Made by a program: the position numbers and the translations under genes. The notes under the pieces were generated by a model, which was not told the DNA's origin, made no database searches, and saw only the letters and a list, made by a program, of their open reading frames with translations. A DNA stretch of 64,000 bases, from assembly GCF_032716425.1 (NCBI RefSeq), contig NZ_CP090419.1, positions 383,001-447,000 of the forward strand, written 5' to 3'. Below are positions 9,165 to 17,304 of this stretch, in pieces (the first letter of the stretch is position 1; the number at the start of each line of letters is the position of its first letter). Source of the stretch: Pseudoalteromonas sp. N1230-9. Its GTDB lineage: Bacteria > Pseudomonadota > Gammaproteobacteria > Enterobacterales > Alteromonadaceae.

Positions 9165-10169
9165 ATGAAATATTTAGTCACCGGAGCCGCGGGTTTTATT
9201 GGTGCTGCGACGTGCCAAAGACTATTGACCGCAGGGCATGATGTTATAGGTATCGATAATTTAAATGATTATTACGATGTTAACTTAAAACTGGCTCGAT
9301 TGGCTCAATTTGAATCTCATGAGCGCTTTTCTTTTAAAAAGCTTGATATAGCGAATCGCGTTGAAATGGCTGAGTTATTCGAAGTAGGAAAGTTTGAACG
9401 CGTTATTCACTTGGCTGCTCAAGCTGGTGTACGTTATTCGATTGAAAACCCTGATTCATACGCTGATTCAAACTTAGTTGGACACTTAAATATTTTAGAG
9501 GGATGTCGCCATAACAAGGTAGCACATTTAGTGTATGCGTCTTCTAGTTCTGTATATGGTTTAAATGAAAAAACACCATTTGAAACAAAAGATAGCGTTG
9601 ATCATCCTGTGTCATTTTATGCGGCAACTAAAAAGGCGAATGAGTTAATGGCGCATAGTTACTCGCATTTATATGATTTACCCACCACAGGGTTACGCTT
9701 TTTCACTGTGTACGGCCCATGGGGTCGCCCAGATATGGCGCCTTTTATTTTTACTAAAAAGATGCTTGCAGGTGAAGCGATAGATATCAATAACAATGGC
9801 GATATGTGGCGCGATTTTACTTATATTGATGATATCGTTGAGGGCGTTATTAGGGCGTCAGATGCTATTCCAGAGCGTGATGAACACTGGCGAGTAGAAA
9901 CGGGGTCACCTTCGACAAGTTCTGCTCCGTACCGTGTTTATAACATTGGTCATGGTAGCCCTATAAATCTAATGAAGTTTATTGAAGCAATCGAGTCTGA
10001 GCTGGGTATTGAAGCAAAGAAAAACTTCCGAGAAATGCAACCGGGTGATGTTTATAAAACGTTTGCAGATACTCAAGACTTATTTGCTGCAACAGGTTAC
10101 AAACCAGCTATTGGTTTAGAAGAGGGTGTAACAAAGTTGGTTACTTGGTATAAATCATTTTATAGCTAA
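9165..10169 (+). CDS. UDP-glucuronate 4-epimerase family (NAD-dependent SDR)
   Basis: It probably interconverts UDP-glucuronate and UDP-galacturonate. The 334-residue extended SDR starts with the NAD-binding MKYLVTGAAGFIGAATC, then has DNLNDYYDVNLKLARL, HLAAQAGVRYSIENP, the catalytic pair YASSSSVYG and FYAATKKANE (Tyr and Lys), and GPWGRPDMA, all typical of the CapI/GalA type epimerases. The ribosome-binding site TTTAAGG precedes the ATG. The neighbours are not polysaccharide genes, but ugd at the window start makes its substrate. A UDP-glucose 4-epimerase role is less likely given the YYDVNLK and GRPDMA motifs. Confidence 0.88.
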   Translation: MKYLVTGAAGFIGAATCQRLLTAGHDVIGIDNLNDYYDVNLKLARLAQFESHERFSFKKLDIANRVEMAELFEVGKFERVIHLAAQAGVRYSIENPDSYADSNLVGHLNILEGCRHNKVAHLVYASSSSVYGLNEKTPFETKDSVDHPVSFYAATKKANELMAHSYSHLYDLPTTGLRFFTVYGPWGRPDMAPFIFTKKMLAGEAIDINNNGDMWRDFTYIDDIVEGVIRASDAIPERDEHWRVETGSPSTSSAPYRVYNIGHGSPINLMKFIEAIESELGIEAKKNFREMQPGDVYKTFADTQDLFAATGYKPAIGLEEGVTKLVTWYKSFYS

Positions 10170-10444
10170 ACTATAAAGCCCAAATACAATAGATGATTGA
10201 GCTTCGACCTGCGGATGTTTGTAAGGTAACTATTATCTTTATTTAAGTAATTGCGACCTTACAAAATAAGCGTCTATTTGTTTCCCACTATCGCTTAAAT
10301 ATGCGACTCATCGCTTTTGATAAGAATTGTTACATATTCGATTTTATTGTTTTGCTTGAGAGGTTTATGATGGACAAAGCGAAAGACTGCCTATTTGTAG
10401 TATTTCGAAGATACCTCTAACTATACGATAAGTACGGGAACCTC

Positions 10445-12517
10445 ATGAAAAAAGTAACACTTACCGCGGCAAGTATTGCACTTGCGCTCGGTCTTGTTGG
10501 TTGTGGTGAAAAAGAACAAGAAACTAAAGCACCAGCAACTGCTGCCGTCACTGAAGCAAAAGCGCCTTTAAATTCAGGTATTGAACTGGCGAACATGGAT
10601 AAGTCTGTTCGCGCACAAGATGACTTTTACTATCATGTAAACGGTGAATGGTTAGAAAAAACAGATATTCCAGGTGATAAATCAAACTACGGTTCATTTA
10701 CTCAGCTTTATGATGATTCGCAAAAAGCGATGAAAGAAGTACTCGAAAAAGCGGCGGCAAATACCAATGTTAAGCCAGGTTCTGATGAAGCAAAACTCGC
10801 TGCATTCTATAACAGTTACATGGATGAAGCTGCTCGTGAAGCGGCAGGCATCAAGCCATTATCACCAGTACTTGAAAGCGTTGATGCTGTAAAGAGCAAG
10901 TCCGATCTTGTTGCTTTAATGGCTGAACTTCGTATTAAAGGCGGTAACTTGCCGTTTGGTTGGTACGTAAATAACGACGCAAAAAACTCTAGCGAAAACG
11001 CGATGTATGTTTATCAGTCTGGCTTAGGTTTACCCGATCGCGACTACTACCTAAAAGATGATGAAAAATTCACAAAAATTCGTGAAGCTTATCAAGCATA
11101 CGTAACTGCTATCTTAAGCAAAGCGGGTGTCGCTGATGCAGAATCTGCGGCTAAAGCTATTATTGATCTTGAAACACGTATTGCTGATGCACAGTGGAGC
11201 CGAGTAGAAAGTCGTGATGCAACTAAATCTTACAACAAGATGAGCGTTGCAGATGCCAACAAACTTACTGGTGACTTTGATTTTGCTGCTTACCTTGATG
11301 CGTCAGGCATCAAGACTGAAGATGTCATTGTTCGTCAACCTAGTTACCTAGAAAAATTTGCAGGTATCTATAGCGATACAGACTTAGCAACTTGGCAGAA
11401 CTATCTTAAGTTCCACTTTGTTAGTAATTATTCTGCGTTATTAGATAAAGAGCTCGTTGATCTTAACTTTAATTTCTACAGCACAACACTTCGTGGTGTG
11501 ACAGAGCAATCACCACTTTGGAAAAAAGCCGTTGATGCATCAAACGGTGTATTAGGTGAAATGCTGGGTAAAGTGTACGTTAAAGACAACTTCCCACCTG
11601 AAGCGAAAGCACGCATGGAAGAGTTAGTTGATAACGTAATCAAAGGTTACGCCGTTGCGATTGAAAACCTTGAATGGATGAGCCCAGAAACAAAAATTGC
11701 TGCTAAAGCAAAACTTGATAAGTTCACACCAAAAATCGGTTACCCAGATAAGTGGAGAGACTACTCAGCACTTGAAATGAAAGGTGATGACTTAGTGGGT
11801 AACTACATTCGCCATAGCGAGTGGGAATTTGCAGATATGACTGCAAAACTAGGTAAGCCTGTTGATCGTTCTGAGTGGCACATGACACCGCAAACAGTAA
11901 ACGCTTACTACAACCCTGTGAACAATGAAATTGTATTCCCTGCGGCTATTTTACAACCACCATTCTTTAACTTAGAAGCAGATGATGCTGTTAACTATGG
12001 TGCAATTGGTGCGGTAATTGGTCACGAGCTAGGTCATGGTTTTGATGACCAAGGTGCGAAGTACGATGGTGACGGTAACTTACGTAACTGGTGGAGCGAA
12101 TCAGACCTTGAACAGTTTGAAGAGCGCACCGGCCAGTTAGTTGCTCAATACAATGAATATAAGCCATTTGAAGATGCTAGCGTAAATGGTGAGCTTACAC
12201 TTGGTGAAAACATTGGTGACTTAGGCGGTCTAACAGTTGCCTATACTGCTTATCAATTATCACTGGGTGATGAAAAAGCGCCTATCATTGATGGTTACAC
12301 AGGTGATCAGCGTTTCTTTATGGGGTGGTCACAAATTTGGCGTCGTAAATACCGTGACGAAGAGTTACGTAACCGCTTAATGACAGACCCACATTCACCA
12401 AGCCATTACCGTGTAATCGGTATTCTTTCAAATATGCCAGAATTCTATCAGGCGTTTGATGTGAAAGAAGGCGACAAGATGTATATCAAACCAGAAGATC
12501 GCGTAAAAATCTGGTAA
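10445..12517 (+). CDS. M13 (neprilysin-like) zinc metallopeptidase lipoprotein
   Basis: A cell-envelope endopeptidase that cuts oligopeptides. The 690-residue product has a lipoprotein signal peptide with the lipobox LVGC (Cys at about residue 20), so it is likely membrane-anchored on the periplasmic or outer side. The peptidase M13 N-terminal domain (WLEKTDIPGDKSNYGSF onward) is followed by NAYYNPVNNEIVFPAAILQPP, the zinc motif IGHELGHGFDD (HExxH, about residue 526) and ENIGDLGGL holding the third zinc ligand, with the conserved C-terminal HxP region. It is flanked by its own terminator and a long spacer, so it is probably monocistronic. PepO is the usual family name, but the substrate is unknown. 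Confidence 0.93.
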   Translation: MKKVTLTAASIALALGLVGCGEKEQETKAPATAAVTEAKAPLNSGIELANMDKSVRAQDDFYYHVNGEWLEKTDIPGDKSNYGSFTQLYDDSQKAMKEVLEKAAANTNVKPGSDEAKLAAFYNSYMDEAAREAAGIKPLSPVLESVDAVKSKSDLVALMAELRIKGGNLPFGWYVNNDAKNSSENAMYVYQSGLGLPDRDYYLKDDEKFTKIREAYQAYVTAILSKAGVADAESAAKAIIDLETRIADAQWSRVESRDATKSYNKMSVADANKLTGDFDFAAYLDASGIKTEDVIVRQPSYLEKFAGIYSDTDLATWQNYLKFHFVSNYSALLDKELVDLNFNFYSTTLRGVTEQSPLWKKAVDASNGVLGEMLGKVYVKDNFPPEAKARMEELVDNVIKGYAVAIENLEWMSPETKIAAKAKLDKFTPKIGYPDKWRDYSALEMKGDDLVGNYIRHSEWEFADMTAKLGKPVDRSEWHMTPQTVNAYYNPVNNEIVFPAAILQPPFFNLEADDAVNYGAIGAVIGHELGHGFDDQGAKYDGDGNLRNWWSESDLEQFEERTGQLVAQYNEYKPFEDASVNGELTLGENIGDLGGLTVAYTAYQLSLGDEKAPIIDGYTGDQRFFMGWSQIWRRKYRDEELRNRLMTDPHSPSHYRVIGILSNMPEFYQAFDVKEGDKMYIKPEDRVKIW

Positions 12518-12534
12518 TTGATAATTGAATTAAA

Positions 12535-12567
12535 AAGGCTCTGAGTGAACGCTCAGAGCCTTTTTTG
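12535..12567 (+). terminator. Rho-independent terminator of the M13 peptidase gene
   Basis: Perfect 11-bp arms at 12535-12545 and 12552-12562 around the loop TGAACG are followed by a T-run, 17 bases after the stop. Confidence 0.93.
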
Positions 12568-12601
12568 TTTTAGGAGTTGTCAGCTTTCAGCCGACATTTG
12601 A

Positions 12602-12632
12602 TGTAGGCATGAAATTTATTTCGCGCGAAGGG
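12602..12632. repeat. Dispersed palindromic repeat, copy 3
   Basis: The core AGGCATGAAATTTATTTCGC aligns with the other copies. It sits between two convergent genes, right at the stop of yjgA. The outer stem is imperfect here (one wobble and one mismatch). Confidence 0.55.
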
Positions 12633-12634
12633 AT

Positions 12635-13156
12635 TTAAACCATAATTGCATCTTTCAGATACTGGAATAATTCTTTGTAACTCTTAGCTGGTTTTTCTGC
12701 TTTTACTTCTTTGGCAGCGCCGCGTACTAACTGGCGCATTTTTTGGCGCTCAAGTGCTGGATATTGCTCAATAGTTGGATTAATTAAGTCGTCACCTTGC
12801 TTGATTAAATCATCTCGAAGCTTTTCGATTTTATTCATTAACACATCAGCTTGGTTATTTTTGTTCAGCATGATGTCGATCATGGCCTGAATTTCGTCCA
12901 CGTTTTCTGTGCTACGTAATACTTTTGCGATGTAGTTTAAGTTACGGCGGTAAGCATCACTTTTATCACTGACCTTATCAGAAACAACTAACGCTTCTTT
13001 TAAATCGTGATTGAGCGGTAAACGATCACGTTGCTTTTTCGGCATTTTTGCGATTTCAGCACCCAGACCATGATATTGCATGGCTTCACGTTTTAATTCG
13101 CTTTTTGATACGTAAATAATTTCTTCTTCGATAAGTGGCTTTTTCTTCTTCGCCAT
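12635..13156 (-). CDS. yjgA: Ribosome-associated protein YjgA/DarP (DUF615)
   Basis: DarP assists late assembly of the 50S subunit. The 173-residue highly charged, helical protein matches the E. coli family in order: IIYVSKSELKREAMQ near the N-terminus, LGAEIAKM, NNQADVLMNKIEKLRDDLI, and the end PAKSYKELFQYLKD. The frame extends four codons upstream to an ATG at 13168; MAKKKK at 13156 looks like the natural start, though neither has a strong ribosome-binding site. It is divergent from pmbA, the same pairing as in E. coli. Confidence 0.92.
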   Translation of the reverse strand: MAKKKKPLIEEEIIYVSKSELKREAMQYHGLGAEIAKMPKKQRDRLPLNHDLKEALVVSDKVSDKSDAYRRNLNYIAKVLRSTENVDEIQAMIDIMLNKNNQADVLMNKIEKLRDDLIKQGDDLINPTIEQYPALERQKMRQLVRGAAKEVKAEKPAKSYKELFQYLKDAIMV

Positions 13157-13293
13157 AAGGATGCTCATTCAGTAAACTTAACTATTCGCTATTATACGTC
13201 ATTTAGTTAATGATTAATATTAGCTGATGCACGTCTCGCAGTGTGTTAGCATTCGTTACACTATAAAAAATAGCAGAACCTAGGACACACAAG

Positions 13294-14631
13294 ATGAAAG
13301 ATCCTATTTATCAACACATTTCTGAAGTTAAAGACGCGGTCAGCGAAGTACTCGAGCATGCAAAAAAGCTCGGTGCAACAGCAGCAGAAGCGGCGATGTC
13401 GAGCACGTCAGGTTTGTCTGTCAGTACACGCATGGGCGAAGTTGAAACAATAGAGTTTAACCAAGACGGTGGCTTAGGTATCAGTGTTTATGTGGGTAAT
13501 AACAAAGGCTCTGCTTCAACGGCCGACTTAAACCCTAAAACATTACGTACAGTGGTTGAAAAAGCCATTGATATTGCAAAATTTACTTCTGACGATCCAT
13601 ACAATGGAATTGCTGATAAAGAGCTACTTGAGTTTGCGCCGCTCGATTTAGATTTATACCACCCGTGGGAAGTAAGCCCAGAGCAAGGTATTGAACTTTG
13701 TCATCAAGCAGAGCAGGCGGCACTAAACGCCGATGAGCGTATTGTAAATTCAGACGGTGCAAGTTTTTCTTCTCACCAAGGTTTACGTGTTTATGGTAAC
13801 AGCCATGGCATGATTGCAGGTTACCCGCGTACGCGTCATAGCATTAGCACTATGGTGATTGGTAAAGAAGGCGAGCAAATGCAGCGCGATTCTGCCTATA
13901 CCGTAGCGCGCCATAAAGATGATTTAAATGACGCTACAAAAGTGGGTCTCGAAGCAGCAACAGAAACCTTGGCTAAACTTAATAGCCAAAAGCTCGGTAC
14001 CATGAAAGTGCCTGTTATTTTTAGAGCGGATATTGCCAATTCATTATTCGGCCATTTAGTGTCGGCAATTGGCGGTGGTGCGCTTTATCGTAAATCGAGT
14101 TTCTTGCTTGATAGCTTAGGAACTAAAGTATTTAGCGATTGTGTGAATATCTCTGAGCGCCCGCATTTATTAAAAGGTTTAGCGTCTTCGCCGTTTGATG
14201 CTGAAGGTTTAAAAACTGTCGATCGTGAAATTATTCAAGGTGGTGAGCTGCAAACTTACCTGTTAGCAAGCTATGCAGCGCGTAAACTATCGATGGCACC
14301 AACGGGTCATGCTGGTGGTATTCATAACTGGCTAGTTGAACAAACCCATGCCGATTTGAAAGCGCTATTAAAAACCATGGGCACAGGCTTATTGGTAACT
14401 GAACTTATGGGCCAAGGTGTGAACACAGTGACTGGTGATTACTCACGTGGCGCAGCGGGTTTCTGGGTTGAGAATGGTGAAATCCAATATCCTGTAAGTG
14501 AAATCACAATTGCTGGTAACTTAAAAGATATGTTTAAAGCGGTCGTTGGCTTAGGTGGTGACATTGAGCGTCGTGGCGGTATTCAAACAGGCTCTGTATT
14601 AATTGAACAAATGCAGGTTGCGGGTAGTTAA
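13294..14631 (+). CDS. pmbA: TldE/PmbA metalloprotease subunit
   Basis: With TldD it forms the heterodimeric TldD/E protease that degrades unfolded peptides and matures microcins. The 445-residue size is standard. Seen are an N-terminal domain with MSSTSGLSVSTRMGEVETIE, the middle TRHSIS region, and the C-terminal barrel with RKLSMAPTGHAGGIHNW and the conserved GDYSRGAAGFWVENGEIQYP. PmbA lacks the zinc HExxxH of TldD, and I see none here, as expected. Start ATG at 13294 follows CCTAGGACACACAAG with AGGA. A terminator follows. Confidence 0.95.
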   Translation: MKDPIYQHISEVKDAVSEVLEHAKKLGATAAEAAMSSTSGLSVSTRMGEVETIEFNQDGGLGISVYVGNNKGSASTADLNPKTLRTVVEKAIDIAKFTSDDPYNGIADKELLEFAPLDLDLYHPWEVSPEQGIELCHQAEQAALNADERIVNSDGASFSSHQGLRVYGNSHGMIAGYPRTRHSISTMVIGKEGEQMQRDSAYTVARHKDDLNDATKVGLEAATETLAKLNSQKLGTMKVPVIFRADIANSLFGHLVSAIGGGALYRKSSFLLDSLGTKVFSDCVNISERPHLLKGLASSPFDAEGLKTVDREIIQGGELQTYLLASYAARKLSMAPTGHAGGIHNWLVEQTHADLKALLKTMGTGLLVTELMGQGVNTVTGDYSRGAAGFWVENGEIQYPVSEITIAGNLKDMFKAVVGLGGDIERRGGIQTGSVLIEQMQVAGS

Positions 14632-14658
14632 TTCATCAATAACTAATCATTTTTTAAG

Positions 14659-14685
14659 AGCCTCACTTTAGTGGGGCTTTTTTAT
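14659..14685 (+). terminator. Rho-independent terminator of pmbA
   Basis: Arms AGCCTCAC (14659-14666) and GTGGGGCT (14671-14678), with one G-T wobble and a TTTA loop, are followed by TTTTT. Confidence 0.85.
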
Positions 14686-14761
14686 TTGAAAAAACGCTTT
14701 ACCTAAACCTAACTTGAGGTTTTATCTTGATGGCAGTTTAAAAATAAAAAGGAAAACTACC

Positions 14762-15178
14762 ATGTATTTAGAACACGTAAACCTTGTTGTTAGTAATGTT
14801 GATGCCATGCTGCACTTTTATAAAGTCGCATTCCCGCACTGGCGTGTGCGTAGTCAAGGTGACAGCACATGGTCTGGAAAACCACGCAAATGGCTGCACT
14901 TTGGTGATGATTACCAATACCTTGCATTAAGTGATAACGGTGAAGATGAAAATCGTGATTTAGCGGGTCATCAAGTTGGCCTTGCCCATTTTGCTTATGT
15001 AACAAACGACATTAATGCCGTCATTGAACGTCTTGTTTCAGCCGGTTATGAAATTGATAAACACGGCCCAGAAAATCCATACCGTAAAAATGTTTATTTT
15101 ATCGACCCCGCAGGTTTTGAAGTGGAGTTTGTAGAATATTTCAGTGATATTCCAAGTGAAAGGAATAATGATCTTTGA
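14762..15178 (+). CDS. VOC family protein (glyoxalase/dioxygenase fold)
   Basis: It has 138 residues in a vicinal-oxygen-chelate arrangement of two beta-alpha-beta-beta-beta units: MYLEHVNLVVSNVDAMLHFY at the start (metal-ligand His 5 position) and HFAYVTNDINAVIERL with NVYFIDPAGFEVEFVEY at the end, including the Glu typical of the second metal ligand. The ATG at 14762 follows AAAAGGAAAAC; the longer frame from 14714 lacks support. Substrate is unknown: lactoylglutathione lyase, fosfomycin-type resistance and ring-cleavage enzymes share this fold, and the sequence alone does not decide. Confidence 0.85.
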   Translation: MYLEHVNLVVSNVDAMLHFYKVAFPHWRVRSQGDSTWSGKPRKWLHFGDDYQYLALSDNGEDENRDLAGHQVGLAHFAYVTNDINAVIERLVSAGYEIDKHGPENPYRKNVYFIDPAGFEVEFVEYFSDIPSERNNDL

Positions 15179-15182
15179 TCTC

Positions 15183-15274
15183 GCCGTGAAATTCATTTCG
15201 CGCGGTAGTTGTAGCAGCAGGTTTACCACGCGTCATTTGTTACCTATTGCGCGATGTAAAATCGCGCCTACAAT
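15183..15274. repeat. Composite intergenic repeat (copy 4 plus second palindrome)
   Basis: The left part (15183-15207) is the fourth copy of the GTGAAATTYATTTC repeat. The right part has perfect arms GCGCGAT (15249-15255) and ATCGCGC (15261-15267) followed by CTACAAT; this part recurs almost unchanged at 24362-24387, and similarity extends left to about 15218. It lies between convergent genes. Confidence 0.65.
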
Positions 15275-15286
15275 ATCTCGCAACTT

Positions 15287-15946
15287 TTACTGCACCTTGT
15301 TCATTTCTTTCCAACTGGCTTTTAGGCTATTGGCAAAGCTGATGAACTTTTCTTTCATGGTACGCTTTACTTTGATCTCTACTGAGCCTAGCCATACGTT
15401 ACCTTCAATGGTAATGGTTGGGCCCTGACCTTTATTTAGAGCGACTGACTTGTTTTCTACGCTGCCAATAACGCTAAACAGTTTAGATAGCACATTGACA
15501 TGTTCAGGCACGTAGATTTCGTCGTTACCTAAAATACAGTTTACGTAAATAGTGACATGCTGATGCTGGAAAATCGCTTCGCTAAAGTCGAGTTCGATTG
15601 AGCCTAAGCAGTTTGTTAGGTGAATTTCTTTTGGCACAAGCCACTGGCCGCTACGCTCATTTGAACCAAGAATACTGCGTAGTTGTAAGTTTTCGTTGTC
15701 ACTGCTATGGCTGTAGTGAGGTTTAAATTGCGCATGTTTATGCGATTTGTAATCTGTATCAGCTTTTAGCGCTAAGTCAGCAACAAGCTCAACAAGTACT
15801 TCGTTGCTGGTGGCTGCCATTGCTTGATCTAGTCGGCGTTCAAATGCTTCAGCTGAAATAACTGCATGACTGTAGTTATAAATGAGTTGGTCAATGACTT
15901 CTTCTCTTACTTGATCGATTGGGCGATCTTCAAGTTTAACGGCCAT
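15287..15946 (-). CDS. DUF1707 / LiaF-like C-terminal domain protein
   Basis: The 219-residue protein has no obvious membrane segment. The N-terminal half (RPIDQVREEVIDQLIYNYSH, AFERRLDQAMAA) is a DUF1707-like helical SHOCT-style domain; the C-terminal half (FSVIGSVENKSV, GNVWLGSVEIKV) is a beta-helix-like repeat as in LiaF/DUF2154 cell-wall antibiotic-response proteins. The start has the ribosome-binding site CAGGGAA. It is divergent from the BON-domain gene. A role in envelope stress sensing is inference from LiaF; the exact function is unknown. Confidence 0.7.
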   Translation of the reverse strand: MAVKLEDRPIDQVREEVIDQLIYNYSHAVISAEAFERRLDQAMAATSNEVLVELVADLALKADTDYKSHKHAQFKPHYSHSSDNENLQLRSILGSNERSGQWLVPKEIHLTNCLGSIELDFSEAIFQHQHVTIYVNCILGNDEIYVPEHVNVLSKLFSVIGSVENKSVALNKGQGPTITIEGNVWLGSVEIKVKRTMKEKFISFANSLKASWKEMNKVQ

Positions 15947-16130
15947 GGTAGTTCCCTGTTGTGATTATAAAGTGATTCTTCTGTTATTCGATATAAAGCA
16001 AAGCTTAGGCCAAATTTTATTTATATAAAAATCAAGTTGTTGTGTTTTTTGGTTTATTAGCACTTCGTTAAATTAACCATAGATTAATATTATCTGCAAT
16101 TAATTGGTTATTTTTGCAACATTGTGAACT

Positions 16131-16162
16131 TATTACCGAGCAGCCTGTAAATTGTTACCGAG
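16131..16162 (+). promoter_or_regulatory. Paired direct repeats before the BON gene
   Basis: The decamers TATTACCGAG (16131-16140) and TGTTACCGAG (16153-16162) agree at 9 of 10 positions and are 22 bp apart, two helical turns, as expected for two sites on one DNA face. They lie about 110 bp before the BON gene in the divergent spacer shared with the LiaF-like gene. The binding protein is not known. The rest of the 15947-16274 spacer is AT-rich with no gene. Confidence 0.4.
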
Positions 16163-16274
16163 GAGAATATGTGTCTTGAATAGATTAAAGTGTAACCTAT
16201 TGATATTAAAGTGATAAATAGTTGGCATCAAAGTCGCATTAAGTAATGTGTCTTTAATCAAAAGGAGAAAGATT

Positions 16275-16841
16275 ATGAATACATTCAACAAGTCTATGAT
16301 TGCCGCGTTAGTTATTGGTGCTACTAGCATGTCAGCTCAGGCAAGCAGCTGGGAAAATGAAAGTAAAGACGCTTGGATTGATGGTAAGGCAGAAACTGTT
16401 CTTTTAATGAACACAAATCTAAACAACTTTGACATCAACACAGATGTAAAAAATGGCAAGGTTGTACTAACTGGTAAAGTGAATAGTGAGCTTGATAAAG
16501 AGTTAGCAGAAGAGCTGGTATTAAGCTTAGATGGCGTAACTGATGTTGAAAACAAGCTTACAGTCGTAAAAGACATGAAAGCTAAGCATGCCAAAAAAGA
16601 GAAAGGTGATTCAGCTGAAAGTGATTTAACAGATGCAAAAATAAGCACTGTGATTACAACTCGCTTCCTATTTAATTCTGAAGTAGGTGGTACTGATATC
16701 GATGTAGATACTGACAAAGGTGTTGTAACCCTTAAAGGTACCGTTGAATCAGAAGCTGAAAAACAGCTTGCAGTAAGCATTGCAGAAAATGCTGAAGATG
16801 TTCGCAAAGTAATCGATGAGTTAACGATTGTTGCTGAATAA
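16275..16841 (+). CDS. Periplasmic BON-domain protein, OsmY-like
   Basis: The 188-residue product has a Sec signal peptide (MNTFNKSMIAALVIGATSMS, cleavage probably after SAQA) and two BON domains of about 65 residues each: LNNFDINTDVKNGKVVLTG with VTDVENKLTVV, and GTDIDVDTDKGVVTLKGTV with VRKVIDELTIV. BON proteins bind phospholipid or protect the envelope under osmotic stress. The ATG at 16275 follows AAAGGAGAAAG. A terminator and then a YqaE-like gene follow, which fits a stress-response grouping. osmY would be the nearest named relative, but orthology is not proven. Confidence 0.88.
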   Translation: MNTFNKSMIAALVIGATSMSAQASSWENESKDAWIDGKAETVLLMNTNLNNFDINTDVKNGKVVLTGKVNSELDKELAEELVLSLDGVTDVENKLTVVKDMKAKHAKKEKGDSAESDLTDAKISTVITTRFLFNSEVGGTDIDVDTDKGVVTLKGTVESEAEKQLAVSIAENAEDVRKVIDELTIVAE

Positions 16842-16856
16842 TAAGTAATTAATGAA

Positions 16857-16882
16857 AGCCCAGCTTTGGCTGGGTTTTTATT
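16857..16882 (+). terminator. Terminator of the BON gene
   Basis: Arms AGCCCAGC (16857-16864) and GCTGGGTT (16869-16876), with wobble at one pair, are followed by TTTATTTT. Confidence 0.8.
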
Positions 16883-16902
16883 TTGTTTTCAAGGAGTGAA
16901 TC

Positions 16903-17061
16903 ATGGACTTAATTCGCATTATATTGTCAGTTTTAATTCCCCCTTTAGGTGTATTTTTACAGGTAGGTTTAGGTGCACAATTCTGGATTAATATTCTTTT
17001 AACCTTATTAGGGTACATTCCAGGCTTGATTCATGCTGTGTATATCATTGCTAAACGATAA
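16903..17061 (+). CDS. YqaE/Pmp3 family small membrane protein
   Basis: A 52-residue proteolipid with two membrane segments: IRIILSVLIPPLGVFLQVG and FWINILLTLLGYIPGLIHAV, ending in YIIAKR. The IPPLGVFLQVG and LGYIPGxIHAxY motifs are the Pmp3/YqaE signature. Family members are induced by salt, cold or membrane stress and affect membrane potential. AAGGAG lies seven bases before the ATG. It sits just after the OsmY-like gene's terminator, so it may have its own weak promoter or rely on read-through. Confidence 0.92.
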   Translation: MDLIRIILSVLIPPLGVFLQVGLGAQFWINILLTLLGYIPGLIHAVYIIAKR

Positions 17062-17091
17062 TTGCACACAAGGATGACTTAGGAGCACAGC

Positions 17092-17103
17092 ATGGAAAAG
17101 CTG
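17092..17103 (+). other. Four-codon frame with ribosome-binding site
   Basis: AGGAG is followed at normal spacing by ATG GAA AAG CTG TAG, a start that runs only four codons. It resembles the openings (ATGGAA) of the micro-ORFs downstream and may be a decayed copy or a leader. Confidence 0.25.
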
Positions 17104-17140
17104 TAGGAATAACGGATTATAAACCGCAAGGAGTTACATA

Positions 17141-17239
17141 ATGGAAAACGTAGCAAAGCATAATGGAAAGCAAGGAAGTAACAAGGCGTTATGGACAAGC
17201 GCACAATGGCAACGCTTTATGGAAAAAGTGAACGGATAA
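17141..17239 (+). CDS. Candidate 32-residue microprotein, paralogue of the next gene
   Basis: AAGGAG at 17128-17133 is well spaced before the ATG. The product has no membrane segment. Its core KQGSNKALWTSAQWQRFMEK aligns with [20 protein letters not shown] of the frame at 17305, sharing the pattern K-x-G, A-L-W, Q-W-Q-x-F-M. Two frames with good ribosome-binding sites and shared protein sequence are good evidence for translation. I recognise no family. The neighbourhood (OsmY-like, YqaE) suggests a stress setting. Confidence 0.55.
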   Translation: MENVAKHNGKQGSNKALWTSAQWQRFMEKVNG

Positions 17240-17304
17240 TTGCTAAGGAACGGCAAGTGGTAAGGAACCTAAAATGGATGAAGCTAGCGTAAGGAGGTGA
17301 CTAT

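Noticed and set aside
10367..10420. 17-codon frame upstream of the M13 peptidase
   Set aside because: It has a fair GAGAGG site but is too short and of ordinary composition; probably chance.
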